DNA from: Hermatobates lingyangjiaoensis
Lineage: Eukaryota > Arthropoda > Insecta > Hemiptera > Hermatobatidae
Length of the DNA stretch: 64,000 nucleotides
Direction of reading: 5' to 3'
NCBI GenBank assembly: GCA_026182355.1
Contig: JAPFBL010000070.1
Span: 1,573,501 to 1,637,500, forward strand
Under the pieces are notes generated by a model that worked only from the letters and a program-made list of their open reading frames with translations, had not been told where the DNA came from and did not search any database. Position 1 is the first letter of the stretch. Every line of letters starts with the position of its first letter. The translations under genes were made by a program, and so were the position numbers. Shown piece by piece: positions 10,245-22,237 of this stretch.

Positions 10245-10640
10245 CACCCTGGAATTTGATCATTAAGTCATAGAGAGGCAGAAGGATTATTAATGACGGC
10301 CTTGTTTACTTCAAAAGCTTCCAAATTACAAATTTCTTTAAACTTTCTATTCACATGTAGGATGGTAAGGTTCAAGTTTGGATTAAAGCTGTGATTTTGT
10401 GTGACAAGGTGTTTCGCAAAATGTGAAAAAAATCCTTTATTATTCTTATTGTCATTTTTCCTTTGCAAGTATTCATTAAAGTGTTCATGGGTTCTTTCTT
10501 CCAAAGGAGTGCACAGTCATGTCAATGTAAAAACATTGACAATTGTTACAGGACAACCTATATACTCCACTCAATGAACTGGGATAAAATGCGAATGAGT
10601 AAATACCACACAATTACGGATTGCACAACTAATGATTTAA
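10245..10640 (-). pseudogene. Penelope-like element ORF, GIY-YIG endonuclease end
   Basis: The minus strand encodes SGVYRLSCNNCQCFYIDMTV, which has GVY for GIY, a C-x2-C pair and YID for YIG. After one frameshift near 10500 it continues THEHFNEYLQ, FFSHFAKHLVTQNHSF, LTILHVNRKFKEICNLEAFE and a final asparagine-rich helix. This is the order of the GIY-YIG endonuclease that ends PLE proteins (R..EH, A.H....H, LE..E). The frameshift and the missing RT mark it as 5'-truncated and inactive. The element's tail with a hammerhead-like motif follows at 9836-10050. Confidence 0.75.
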
Positions 10641-10719
10641 AAATATTAATTATGTTGTTTTCTTTAATTTATTTTAAATTTTGTTCTTATTGTTCAGCAG
10701 TTCCTTGGATTTTTAATTG

Positions 10720-11949
10720 AAAGTATCTAGTCTATTTACTTTACGAAACAATGGATTCCATTAGTTATGTAGAATGATTGATCACCAATTGTAAGTATGT
10801 CTATTAGGGGTTCCAGCTCGGCAACCATCTTGTTCGGTCATTACTCCTAACTCATTTTCCTACTACTATAATTCTGTCTGTATCTTTGTCTGTTTCATAA
10901 AGAAGTTAATTTAAAAATGGAAGGTCATGCATCATGTTCGGACTAGACTTCATGAGACCACGCCCTCCTCCTCCATTCGATTTTTATCAACACCAACAAC
11001 AAATTTACTTTACGGACATATATATCTACTTACTACTATTTTGAAACGAACGCTATACATAAGATATATATAAGCTGTCATTTTGGCAGAATGAAATTTA
11101 TAATTCCTTCAAATCATGAGTTTACTTCAGCCAACGAAGCGTTATGTTTTATGTTTTTTTTTTAAGCAATAAGAAACAATTTTACTAATAAGAAACACTT
11201 TTTTAATGTCTCTAAATTGAATAGAAGATTAAATTAAATTGTCAATTAAGAAGATTGCCATTAAATTAAACAGATGATTAGAAATCTTTAAAAAAAATAC
11301 AAGGAATTTTAATTACTGCAAGTGCAATAATGCTATATAAACTGAATTTTCAACCTGAACTAATGGATTGCCTAAAAATACTTGTAGGAATTGTTTATAT
11401 TTATTTACATGGTTTGCATTGACTTAGGATTTTTTAAGTCAAGAAAACTTGGAATGAGGAAATTAAGGCTTAATTCAGCATATAATGTTGATGATATGTT
11501 TTCTATGATGATTGGCATCTATAGATTAAGACGGACTGTTCAATTCAGTGAAAGGGAAAGATACTCACATAACAAGGGCATTATTAAACTGAAAAAAAAA
11601 CATGACATATAAAGAAAAAGAGAATACTTACAACCAATGGAACACATGGAGAATATTAGATTAGATGAGAGCTATAGCAAAGCAGAGTGGTTGTGCCAGA
11701 CTGTAATCGAAACAGAAAAGAGAGAGAATGATTTTTTAAAATGTGGAGAGAACTAATGCTACAATTTAGTTAGGAAAGGACCGAGAGGAATAAATTAGTA
11801 TTGAAACATATAAAAGAAAGAGTAGATATTTCTGAAAATATGGATCAAATTAATATTTTATACAAAATTGGGCCTCATAATATTGATGTGTCCTACTGTT
11901 TGGGAGCAGTTATGCACTTGGAATTATTTGCCATAAAACAATATTTATC
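10720..11949. other. Stretch without a supportable gene
   Basis: Short frames such as 11391-11612 and 11801-12040 show no recognised domain; the second runs into the hAT end. Mostly AT-rich. Confidence 0.4.
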
Positions 11950-12069
11950 CTCTAGTGCAGTGCTTCTCAAACGGTGCGCCCGCGCGTATTGCTGCGCCCT
12001 GGAAGGTAGCCAGGTGCGCCCCAAGATGACGGAAGATTAAGTTTATATAACAGATTTATATTTTAGTTT

Positions 12070-12694
12070 GCTCCCCATACCAAAATGAAAAGAACAGAAC
12101 TAAACAGACGATATAGACTTTTAATTCACTTACTTGATAATCGTTCAAAATTAACTACTGTCAATAAACTATTACTATATAAATCTATGATTATGCCTAT
12201 TTGGACTTACGGAATTGAAATATGGGGAGCAACAAAATCTAGCAATGCCCAGAGGATACAAGCTCTTCAGTCAAAAATTCTTAGGAAAATTCTTCATTGT
12301 CCCTTTTACATACCAAATCAAACAATCTATTCAGACCTCAGGATTTCAACAGTTCATCAAGTAGCAATATCTCGATACAAAGCCTTCCATAAAAATCTTT
12401 GTAGCAATAGCAATCCCTTAGTCCAAAACATCTCCTCAACAAATATTCCAGGAAATCCCCAAAGGCGCCTGAAGAGAAACTGGCCAAGAGACTTATTAGT
12501 GTGAATTACTCTAGTGACTTGTAAATTTAATCTAAGTTTCATAACATATTTCTCACGCCAGGAAGTATAATTACTGAATTATTTCTTCCCTCCTGCCTCC
12601 ATGTGTAATGTATATATTTCCTTCATCATTGTCAGTGGTAATGTACATTTGCATTGTTGTGACTATGTAAAATAAAATTAAAAAAAAAAAAAAA
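12070..12694 (+). pseudogene. Jockey-type LINE, 5'-truncated RT C-terminus
   Basis: The frame 12085-12504 starts MKRTELNRRYRLLIHLLDNR and contains LYKSMIMPIWTYGIEIWGAT, IQALQSKILRKILHCPFYI and a C-terminal RRLKRNWPRDLL. These are the thumb and C-terminal motifs of Jockey-clade RT (PIWTYGI.LWG, RIQ..QSK.LR). Only the last 140 codons remain, as is usual for target-primed insertions that stop early. A 3' UTR ends in an A-rich tail. The flanking duplication ATATTTTAGTTT (12058-12069, 12695-12706) gives the insertion limits. It lies inside a hAT MITE, so it is younger than that element. Confidence 0.9.
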
Positions 12695-12883
12695 ATATTT
12701 TAGTTTTTGCATCATTTTAATTTATTTGAGAAAACACCAAGTATGTGGTTTTCAAGTCTGAGTCAAGTCTTAGCCGCTTCATATTTTGAACTGGAAGGTA
12801 AATTTCTTTAATCTTTAAGCATCAATTGATAATACTTCCTCTTTGCCTTTACTCGGGTATTTAAATCATTTTTACTAGCTCTC

Positions 12884-12945
12884 CCTCCCTCCCTCCTTCC
12901 CTCCCTCTCACTCTCTCTGTCTATCTCTCTCTTTCTTTCTTTTTC
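12884..12945. repeat. CT-rich simple repeat
   Basis: CTCCCTCC and CTCTCT runs within the hAT MITE. Confidence 0.8.
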
Positions 12946-13160
12946 TTAAAAAACAACTATACATTTTAATTTCCAATCATTTTCCTGTTATCAAATCTCA
13001 GGATTAATTTTCTATATTAAATCAGTGATGCGCCCCAAAGTTTTGGTTTGGTTTCATAGGTGCGCCCTGAAGTAAAAAATGTTTAAGAAACACTGCTCTA
13101 GTGATAGTAAAGTTGAGTGTAGACCACCCCAATTTTTTTTCCTTAGTGAACCCAGTTTAA

Positions 13161-13486
13161 GGGCCAGGTTAGCTCAGTGGTTAACATACTCGCCTCTGGG
13201 ATGGTAGTCCGGGGTTCGATCCTCCCTAAGACCTCGATTTATTCACGCGGGAGGTGAATAAATCTGAGTACGTCATCCTTCGGAGAAGACGTTAAGCAGT
13301 CAGTCCCAAGCCTCTACGATATCAGGTACGCGTTAAAGATCCCTTCTCGATATGCACTTGAGTTAGGCAAAATTTAGGACTCCCAATGTAGAGTCTGTAA
13401 AATCACCAATCAAACAAAAAGCCGGTAAATAGCTAACGTTATCACCCGCTAGGGGATCAGTTTAAACAATAAAAAAATAAAAAAAA
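13161..13486 (+). mobile_element. tRNA-derived SINE with A-rich tail
   Basis: The head has an A box (TTAGCTCAGTGGTTAA) and a B box (GGGTTCGATCC), the internal RNA polymerase III promoter of tRNA genes. A body shared with four other copies follows (CTCGATTTATTCACGCGGGA, then the AAGATCCC and TTAGGCAAAATTTAGGACTC blocks). Unlike the others it ends in A-rich sequence. CAGTTTA flanks both sides (13153-13159, 13487-13493). Confidence 0.85.
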
Positions 13487-13493
13487 CAGTTTA

Positions 13494-14625
13494 TAGACAT
13501 ACTAGGTCTCTAATTTCTTAATATCAGTGAGTTTGAATCATTGTAATGCTGGTCCTGGTACTAACGGAATTAGGCAAGGTAGTTTTAGTGCTATTCCAAA
13601 ATAATTTACCAATATGACATACAAAAATTCGATAAAATATGAATTGATCTTTTAAATTTTTTTAAATACATTTTAAATGTCTGTCCTGATATATTAGGGT
13701 ACTGTCTGCGCACATCACTTTGGTATTTAAAAAAAAAAATCTATAAGGAGTGTAGGAAATTCAATTAAATACCCTAAATATATAGTTTTTAGCTAATACT
13801 ATAATATTAAAATTATGAGATAAAATAACAAACTAGCTAATTCAGTTTTAGAAAGAATTTATTATGAAAATAAAAGAAAACAGTCAAATCCGTCATTTGG
13901 TACACTAAAAACTAAAAAATTATAAACATAACTAAAATAAATCTAATAAAGATAATTAAATAATTTGTGGAATAGGTATATAGAGGCTTATAATATCTAA
14001 CAACCCAAAAGAACCTAAAGCTCTGCATTGATCTTGAAATGTCTTGTTAGTCATTTAATTGTCATCTAAATTTCACTATTAAAGAACATAATTATTACAT
14101 TGATATTGGAAAAAAAAATGGCTGATAAATAAACTCTGTCCTCATTACACATATTATTATTAAATAATGTCCTAAAAAATAATAATTCAATCCATCTTTA
14201 CAATTTATTATTAACATATATTGGACCACTAATAATTTGCTATATTATTGTAGCAAATACATGTAGTATCATGTGAGCTTCGCTAACTTGAAAATTTCGC
14301 AATTCAGTCTCCATCTTTAAAAAATTTGCAAATGCTCTTTTCATATTTGAAACTTTAGATTATGAATCGATGATTGCTATTTAAAAGGAGTATTTAATTT
14401 AAAGTGCTAATTTCACTCCATTATACGATTATAATGGAAATTGCTCAAATAGTAATAAAATCTGAATATATTAACTGGAAGTATAAGAAATAAATATTAA
14501 TGATTTAATGATATGAGACATTCAAATTCTTATCATTCAATTAATTAACCGTTTTACAAAAAAGTTATGACTAAAAATTTTGAATTAATGATAGATATAA
14601 TTAATGATGATAGATATAAAAGTGA
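13494..14625. other. AT-rich stretch without a gene
   Basis: No coding, repeat or structural signal that I can support. Confidence 0.5.
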
Positions 14626-15009
14626 TTGTTAAGTATGGTGAGTTTAATTATTATTGTTAGAAATGATTTACTCATAGCTTTGTCAAATGAGACTACTTTT
14701 TATCCTGATGGCGGACGACCACATAGAAGAGATGGATTGGTTGCGGGTCGGGTGACAAGTACACAAAAGGCGGACACCACCAATATGTCATCCCAATATA
14801 CACCCACAACGCCATATGCTGTTTTTCGTCCACAGCGCACTGTGGTATTATTACGACTGGAGCACAATTGTTCTTCAATGTTTAAAGCTTCAACATTTAT
14901 TTTATCTTCGCCATGGCTTACTCGATTTGTTTCAGCCAGGTCTTACAGTCATTCAACAGCCAGCAGTTGGAACTTCATTTCATTGCCTATCATAAAAAAA
15001 ACACAATAA
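14626..15009. other. Less AT-rich block with overlapping open frames, unrecognised
   Basis: Frames are open on both strands (127 codons plus, 61 codons minus at 14693-14878, MKNNCAPVVIIPQCAVDEKQ). Base composition is visibly more balanced than the surroundings, which suggests an old coding fragment or transposon piece. No domain is recognised on either strand and I cannot choose between them. Confidence 0.25.
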
Positions 15010-18000
15010 TTGATATAAAATACAACAGAATCTAATTACAACATCTGTACATTAAACAATAATTACCTTCTTGGATATCTAACATACAATTATTGTTAAT
15101 AATGGATGGATTTCTCAATTTTTCCATTCCTAATATTATTCTATTTAACTTCTAATCTAATATTCTGTTGATTTTCTTACTTAAAATGACATAATTCTGC
15201 ATGTTTTTACTTTTTATTTTCCTTCAGAATATTAATGATTGCACCTCTAAATGTAACTCCACTGATTTATATGTAACTATTACATGAATCCATGAACAAT
15301 TTATTTCAAATAACTGTTTTGTTAGAAGGAGTTATTATCGAAAAAACCATTCAAATTGCCTCCGCTGATTAAAAGTTTTTCAAAAATAGTTACCATTGAT
15401 ATAAATAGTGATGGTTCATATGAATAGCTCTCATAGAGTTATTGTTTAATTGGGTCATCAATATGAAAGGACATTCAGAACTATCTATAAGAACAGTGAC
15501 TGATTGGAACAAATCCATATTTTTGCTCGACAAGGATGATATACAGAAAAAAGTTATTTTGATTTTTCACAAAAATTTACATCACTACATGCGTTGTTTA
15601 GATGTTTAGATAACCTACCCATTTACTAGGTTAACCTAAGGGAATCAAATTAACCTTGATAGTTTTCTATAAGATGACGGCTGGGTTGATCAATTAGCAT
15701 TAGGTTTTGAAAGATGCCTTCAATGATTCCGTGTTTAAGTTGTACTTTAAGTGGATCTCAGAGTATACCCTAATATTGTTCATGTTTGAGTCTTGTTCTC
15801 TCATAAATTCTGAGTAACTATAAATTTATGACCAAAAAAAAAAAAAAGCTAAACATAAAATCGACCTAAACATATGTTCTAGGTGAACAAAAAAAAAATG
15901 TTAGCAATTTTTAGTACAATTTTGTGATATTATTTTTATGAGTTGTACATACAAATTTTATGTACTTTAATTAATTTAATTTTATGTATTTTAAAAAACC
16001 CTTTCTTTCTAAATTTTGTTTTATCCTGAACTGATTTTGAAAAGGTCTATTATCAAATAGAATTTGTTATTATTTTGGATTTGTTAGGCTGTCACTAATC
16101 ACTATCACTAATGACAGAAACTAATTAGTTTTTACAATATAGTTCTTATTGCTTTCGATAATGTTATAGTCTGTCTATGAACATATCAAAACTTTATTGA
16201 TAATAAACACAATCAGGAACATGATCAGTTATAACAATTTTTTAAGAATGATGGACTTACAATTTCCTAATATATTCAATAATTTCTGTTACACATACAG
16301 CTTTGAAAACCAAGAGACTACTTGAGACTGAACTTACGGAAAAGGGCTGGTAGACCACGAGTTAAGAGAGAAATAGTGAGCAATCTTTGTTGTAAAGTTT
16401 TTTTCAACTCACCCTAGCGGTCTGTCCATTGACTCTTTCAGAATATGAAATGGATACAACTTTCTTCAGATATAATGCAGTCAAATAAAATTCATTCAAA
16501 ATTCAACTTATCTGCTATGCTATGACAGACAGACATGAAAGGAAATTAATGACTTCTAAATTGATATTTATTTAGGATGTAAAAAATAAAAGGTGATGTT
16601 AATAATAACATTAACTACTTGCATTATATTGGTCTGTGACGAAAGTTTATCAATAGCGCATAACCTTAAAAAAAAATCAGTTTATATATTTCATTTGCCA
16701 TCCATGACTATGTATTTATAGGCCACATCTTAGTATGAAAAGATTAACAATAAGTAAACGGAACTATTCTGCTAGTAGAGTTGTATGAACCATTCGATAT
16801 CGTATAAATTTATCAATCGAGAGCTACCTATGTTTCAAATTTATCAAATGCAGAAAAAACTATCTTCTGAAGAAATAGTGATTATCAAATATCCTCCCAA
16901 GTATTCAGACTGAGTGACTTTAAGGCTTTATTTTAATAACTTTTGAGACCCCGCACAATCTCTACATCTTTGAATGATATGAAACCATAATAGCATCAGT
17001 ATTCTTTTAGAGCAAAGAAGAAGTACATACTTAAATTCATTTTACATGCATCTATCTCACTTTCAGAGTTGTGTAGTTGTGTGTAAAATTTATGTCATTC
17101 TTGGTCTAATAAATAATTTTCATTTTTATTTCTAACAAAATTTGATAACCACTACTCTCTAAGTTCAATAATATTTAATATTTGGAGTCAGAAGCATGTA
17201 ATTGGTGTGTTAATGCTGTGATTTAATAAGGTTTCAGATAACTATAATAAAAATTTGTTTATGGAAAATATCTAAATCATTTGTTCATACAAAAAAATGT
17301 CTAAAAAGATATTAAACATCGTTCAAAGTCTTTTTGGTGCTGTTTAAATATCAGTATTCTGAATAAAAAAGATTATGGATAATAAAGGACGTCATTGCAT
17401 ATAATACGTTTATATATTTAAAAGAAAACATAGTGTTTGAAAGGGTATCAGCTTAATAAAAATTCAGCAACGAATATTTGAATATTTATAAAAATGAGTT
17501 TCATTATAACCTTGGAGTTAATTTGAGCACCCCTTTGAAAGTTAATGTATATTGATTTAGTTCAGATTTTTTCTATACCGGTTATCAGTTCTCTTACCTT
17601 TATTAATGCACATATTATGTACATAAATATGTCTCCTTTATGGATAAAGCCAATAAATTCAACGGAGTGCTTTGTTTGAAATTAGATGGTGTGCATTCAA
17701 TTCCTTTAAAGTATGGGATTATGGAAATATATGCTGCGTCAATATTTTCCTTTCCTATTTATGAATCTTGCTTGTCCGACCCAACAAAAAGTCTGGGAGT
17801 ATTTCAAAAAATAGTGATTTACCACCATAATACATAAAATAGGAAACGAAGCATCCTCTTATCTCTAAGGTTGGTTATTGATTTTTGAAGAAGCTGTTAC
17901 TTTTCCAAGTTTAAAGTTACATAAGTAAACAGTCTTTTTATATTGAAATCGTGAAGCCAAACGTAGTAGTCAAAGAATTTGAAAACAAAATACCGTGAAA

Positions 18001-18144
18001 TATTTTGAAAAAATACCTTGATTATTATTATAAAAGTCGGTATTATTTACATCATGAAAGAAAAAAAAACACTGCAGAGAAATAACAACAGACGAAAAAT
18101 GAGTGAAGAATTCTATCAAAAGAGATATTTAATGTACACTAGAG
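15010..18144. other. AT-rich stretch without a gene
   Basis: Scanned on both strands. Short frames (for example 17640-17837) lack domains or splice context. Confidence 0.45.
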
Positions 18145-18388
18145 TCAGCTGTTTAGATTTATGAACTTTTTAACAGAAAATTTAAAGAAGTAGGTATAAG
18201 ATATTTTGATAGCAGAAGTAAAGAAATAATCAGTTTTAGGAGGCTTTGAAAGGACGACAGTTATTCCAGTTCTCTGATCTAAAGGACTTGTTAATACTGA
18301 TGATATATGCGATCCAAGAAGCAACTGCGAGAAGGGATGTATAATTGCAACTGGAATCTGATTCAAAGAAGCCAAAAGTCTATACGAG
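18145..18388 (-). CDS. Weak candidate exon, unrecognised
   Basis: On the minus strand GGTGCTATTTCCAG (ending at 18389) could be an acceptor. It is followed by an open frame, SYRLLASLNQIPVAIIHPFS and then LLLGSHISSVLTSPLDQRTG with a KPPKTD segment, before AT-rich codons and a stop at 18145. The first 50 residues look protein-like. No family is recognised. It may equally be a transposon scrap or chance. Confidence 0.18.
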
Positions 18389-19969
18389 CTGGAAATAGCA
18401 CCAATTTAAAGACATTCTTGTATGAAAGAGACTTAATCCTTAATTATTAATCCTTCCTTTCGCTTCAAAGTATATAATGAGAACAAACTACATGACCGTA
18501 TCTTGCTGAATTCATTTTCTTCACTAGTTTTTCTAAGTATCTAAATAACTTCTTCTTTCTTAAATGTTTAGATAAAGAAAAGAAAAAAAATAGTTAGGTG
18601 TTTAAAAAAACTAATGAAAAAAAATTGCCCCAGCAAAATACAGTCAATTATTCAATCAAGGTTTTACAGACGAATGGAACTAATACGAGTACATAACGGT
18701 TATATAAGGACTGACCAATGCGCCATAGGACGCCTGAAACCTAAATGAGGCAATGGTATGAGTGAAGCACTTTGTCTTACCTGACTTTTTCTACTGTTCA
18801 TGAACCGTTATCATTGGGAGATTTCATTTAACATTTGAAAATTAAAAAATAACATTAAAGTTAATCAACATGGCTCGTATAAGCACAATAGACACAGTTT
18901 TAGTCTTTTGGAAGTTTCCCGGGACTGTATCAGATAGTCTTGACCGGAGAATTCAAACCGATATTACCGAGCAGAAGGTAATTAAGTTTGTTCAACAATA
19001 GATAGTGAGATAAAAAATTTGAACTATGAACAGTAGAATATAATGCTATTTCTTTACATTATTATAATTGTGTAAAAAAACTCTAAACAAATTCAGTAAT
19101 ATTTTTGTTTTTTACCATCACGTAAGGAACTTGCATTCTTAACATAACATTTAGATTCGTTATAAGCTAATTATGGATATCTTAGCTTATTATCTTTATG
19201 ACTATTCACATTACTCAAGAGGGTTTAGTTTGGCAGGGTTTCTAAATCTTAGGATGGCTTTTACATGTTTGCTTGAGAATTAAGTCATTTAAAACTCTGT
19301 GTTTGAATTTATCGATTTTCGGATTTCATAAATTTTTAAAATATTTCTTAAAAAAAGCTTATTTGTGTAAAGTGTTATACTTTAATGTTTAAGAAGTGTA
19401 GTTTTCTTCTTTTTGTACCCTTTGGTTTATCTTATTTCAGTACAGTACTGCTGCAGTATGTATATCAACAACCCTTAACCCATTTTTTAACTTCCGTTTT
19501 TTTTTCTTCTTTCCCAGAACCCTTTTGTAAACTTGGTGCTTTATTGGCTTCGGACGATATCCCATCTTCCCGTTTGGTTCAACGGTCAACGATTCTTTCC
19601 GCATTCTAAAGTGCACGTTGTAATCAGCAGTTCCTACTGTTGAATTATAGTACTACTGTGTTTTTGGGGTTTGTATGTAAAAACCGTTAAGTCAGGCATG
19701 TTACTTACTATTCTTTACTATATAATAAATAAACTTCAATAATATTAATATTTCTTATTTTTATAAATGTAACTTAATAGAACTATGATTAAGTTTCATT
19801 TTTTGGAGTTTTATTTGCAAATTTTTTCACGATATGTTTTTTAAATTTTGTTGTTTAATCTGCTTTATAAAATAAAAGCAGATTAAGTATAGGAACAGTG
19901 GTCGTTGAAGAATCAGTAGTTGAGACGCTAAATTAATATTTCTTCAGAAATGTTCTAGTAACTATATGG
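18389..19969. other. AT-rich stretch without a gene
   Basis: No supportable feature; the 74-codon frame at 19385 is not convincing. Confidence 0.45.
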
Positions 19970-20490
19970 TAGGGGTAGTAACGGAGTGATTAAGCGCTAC
20001 TAATAGCATCTAACACTCAACTCCGACTTTCGGCCTTCACGAGGCTACCCTGTTAACCTGCTATATGCAGGGACAAACAAAAGATGAGGAGAAGGTGATC
20101 AGGGGCTGGGTCTGAGCACTTTCGTTTCACAACCTTCCTAATCCCGAAATCCCCTCCTTTTATCCCAGCCTAAATCTAAGAAGTTATGCAAATCCGTGCC
20201 GAAGGATGGATGATACAGGGCTTACTGTATTATGAACGGAGCCTCAAGGGTACCAGGCGACTCTCTTGAGTAAATAGCCTTACTTCGGTATGCGATGCTC
20301 TGCCAGAGCGGAGAAAATACCACCGATATAGCTTCAGGGATTTTCCCCTGTAAGAGAAGGAATCCGGAGACCATCCTCCGAAAGCACAGAGGGTCCAAAA
20401 GGGCTAACTAGTAGGAGCCAACCTCCCACAAGTGCACCTGAGGACCCGAAGAAGGAGAAAGGAAGTTACTTTCTCCCGAAACGTAGATAG
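19970..20490 (+). repeat. GC-richer block ending in a hammerhead-like hairpin
   Basis: About 500 bases of clearly higher GC than the surroundings, starting near GTAGTAACGGAGTGATTAAG. There is no long open frame. It ends in the structure at 20446-20482. Composition and abrupt edges suggest a transposable element, perhaps an untranslated or terminal part of the LINE fragment that follows, but the class is not recognised. Confidence 0.4.
20446..20482 (+). ncRNA. Hammerhead-like hairpin, diverged core
   Basis: CCGAAGA, A, then GGAGAAAG and CTTTCTCC as a perfect 8-bp stem with a 7-base loop, then C and GAAAC. The layout matches the other hammerhead-like motifs, but stem I is not apparent and CTGANGA is altered. 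Confidence 0.25.
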
Positions 20491-20495
20491 CCTGA

Positions 20496-20702
20496 ATGGA
20501 CATTATCAATAATGGTTTGTGCATATTCTGCAAAGAGGGAGAAACACCGTTGCACCTGCTAACTGACAGTAAGGCAACTTTGCTTCAAAGAGGTAGGTGC
20601 TTCAGGACACTCATCAAAACCATCGAAAAGCTTTTACCGCTGGAACAAGCAAAAGTGCTGAGCTTCTTGGAGGCCTTGAACCTAACTGCTGGAGTACTTT
20701 AG
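20496..20702 (+). pseudogene. Non-LTR retrotransposon C-terminal fragment
   Basis: The frame contains CIFCKEGETPLHLL followed by a serine where the last zinc ligand (C) would be expected, then RGRCFRTLIK and a helix ending FLEALNL before the stop. C-x2-C-x(n)-H with a short C-terminal helix is typical of the end of LINE polyproteins such as those of the R1/Jockey groups. Only the last 65 codons remain. The higher-GC block before it may be part of the same insertion. Confidence 0.5.
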
Positions 20703-20739
20703 TAGAGAAGAGGGGAAGTCTAATAGTTTTCAAGACGTA

Positions 20740-21690
20740 GTGCTGTAGTCACCCTCAAAAAAAAAAACGATATGGTAATCCAATTGTTAGTTGTTTCTAA
20801 TATCTATTTCTTTTTCTCATTTTGTTTGCAAATCATAATAAATTAACAAGAAGGTATTTTTTATTCATGAAAGAACAATTTACTGGTACGTTATCTATTT
20901 ATTTTCAACAAGTATAGTCATTCACATAGGAATTATATTATCATCTAGTTTTCTAGACTATTTGATTTAGTGAGCAAATAATATTTGAATGCTCGAAATA
21001 TTGGTTTATTTTTCTTAGATATCTATAAAACTTTTACGGTAATTGATTCCATCTTTTGGCAAAGTATTTGAAACATTTTAAATAAATAATTGTTTTTGAA
21101 TATTGTGCCAATTTGAAGCTAGATCAAAACGTTTTTCACCATAACAGCAGTTTGCTGTACCATTACTTGAACAAATAAGAAGATATATTTGTTCCTCTGA
21201 AGCTGTAACAAATATTTGAAGATAGAAAATTAAATACCTCTTACTGTTTGAATTGGTTCTGTTAAATGAAATAGACGGCAACTCAGCCAACAAAAATGAA
21301 TCGGTAGTATTAGATGCTATGATGACGCTCTATTGATTTGGCATCTGTAAATATTGAATGTCAATTGAAATCGGTTGGCCAAATATCTTCCTTTAAAATC
21401 AAGGTGTGTTTACCTTAAATCAAGAGCTCACTATCCACTGAACAAATAATTTAAACGTACATGTATTGTACCACAACGGGTGTTGAGAGTACCAACGTCC
21501 CAAAACAATTCATCCTTACACTGAACAAACGATATGCAATGTTTTATTACAATTATGATATAGTTTAAAATAATTTGATGTCACGACTTCATTCAAACTA
21601 CAGTTGTTGTTAAAATCCACATATTATTTTTCTTTGTAAAATAATTTGTAATGTAATTAATTCTTAGTCTTTCTGTTTCAAAATTTATAC
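20740..21690. other. AT-rich stretch without a gene
   Basis: A minus-strand 71-codon frame at 21078-21293 has no recognised domain. Confidence 0.4.
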
Positions 21691-21693
21691 TTC

Positions 21694-21735
21694 TGCCTAT
21701 GAAAAAGGTTTTAAATAAAAACCGAAACGTTGGCA
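21694..21735 (+). ncRNA. Hammerhead-like motif, degenerate core
   Basis: Second copy of the 9015-9055 motif: stem I TGCC/GGCA, stem II GGTTTT/AAAACC with one extra A, GAAACGTT intact, CTGANGA lost. Confidence 0.35.
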
Positions 21736-22024
21736 ATGAGAGTTTAATTTGAACCTGAAGAACTGACCGAGTCCCGATAAATTTTAGTTTTGTTTCTATT
21801 CCACGGTCGATACTTTTATCAATATATATATTAATATAACAAGATTTTACAACAAACACGTGAAATAATAATCAATTTTTTTACTCTTGAAGACCGATTG
21901 TTATAGTTAAAAGATCTTAGTCTTTTTTTTTACATTTCATATTGTGGTTTGATCATATATACGACTATATATATAATTAAAGTTACAGCTAGAGAACACA
22001 AGAAAAAGGACGAACACTCACGAA

Positions 22025-22060
22025 TCTCGATAGTTTCGGTGTCTTCCCGTCTTCAGGAGA
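22025..22060 (-). ncRNA. Hammerhead-like motif
   Basis: Minus strand: TCTC, CTGAAGA, C, GG-GAAGACA-CC, GAAAC, TATC, GAGA. Stem I TCTC/GAGA pairs perfectly and directly follows a possible cleavage triplet ATC. Stem II is only two base pairs, so activity is doubtful. Confidence 0.45.
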
Positions 22061-22106
22061 GTAGAAAGAAAGAAAAGGAGAAAGAATGAAGGAACGGAGA
22101 CGTAAA

Positions 22107-22148
22107 TGCGTCCACTGGCCGATGTAAACTCATCGGCCAGTGGACGCA
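22107..22148. repeat. Perfect 18-bp hairpin
   Basis: TGCGTCCACTGGCCGATG, a 6-base loop and its exact reverse complement CATCGGCCAGTGGACGCA. It lies about 50 bp from the hammerhead-like motif at 22025 and just before a TA microsatellite. Confidence 0.8.
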
Positions 22149-22158
22149 TAATTCACAT

Positions 22159-22197
22159 ATTATATATATATATATATATATATATAAACAGGTGTGC

Positions 22198-22236
<39 letters not shown>
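22159..22236. repeat. TA then GT microsatellites
   Basis: (TA)n from about 22159 to 22186 followed by (GT)n to 22236. The open frames on both strands here are products of the repeat. Confidence 0.9.

Positions 22237-22237
<1 letters not shown>

Larger units (their letters stand above)
11950..13103. mobile_element. hAT-type MITE interrupted by a Jockey insertion
   Basis: Termini CAGTGCTTCTCAAAC (11958) and, from the right, CAGTGTTTCTTAAAC (13095) are flanked by a perfect 8-bp duplication CTCTAGTG (11950-11957, 13096-13103). GTGCGCCC motifs near both ends mark it as one family. Removing the LINE at 12070-12706 leaves about 500 bp, similar in size to the other two hAT MITEs here. It has no transposase frame. 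Confidence 0.85.

Noticed and set aside
13161..13240. tRNA gene call from A and B boxes (also at 34045, 40303, 59505)
   Set aside because: The tRNA-like part runs into a 250-bp body repeated elsewhere with target duplications, so these are SINE heads.
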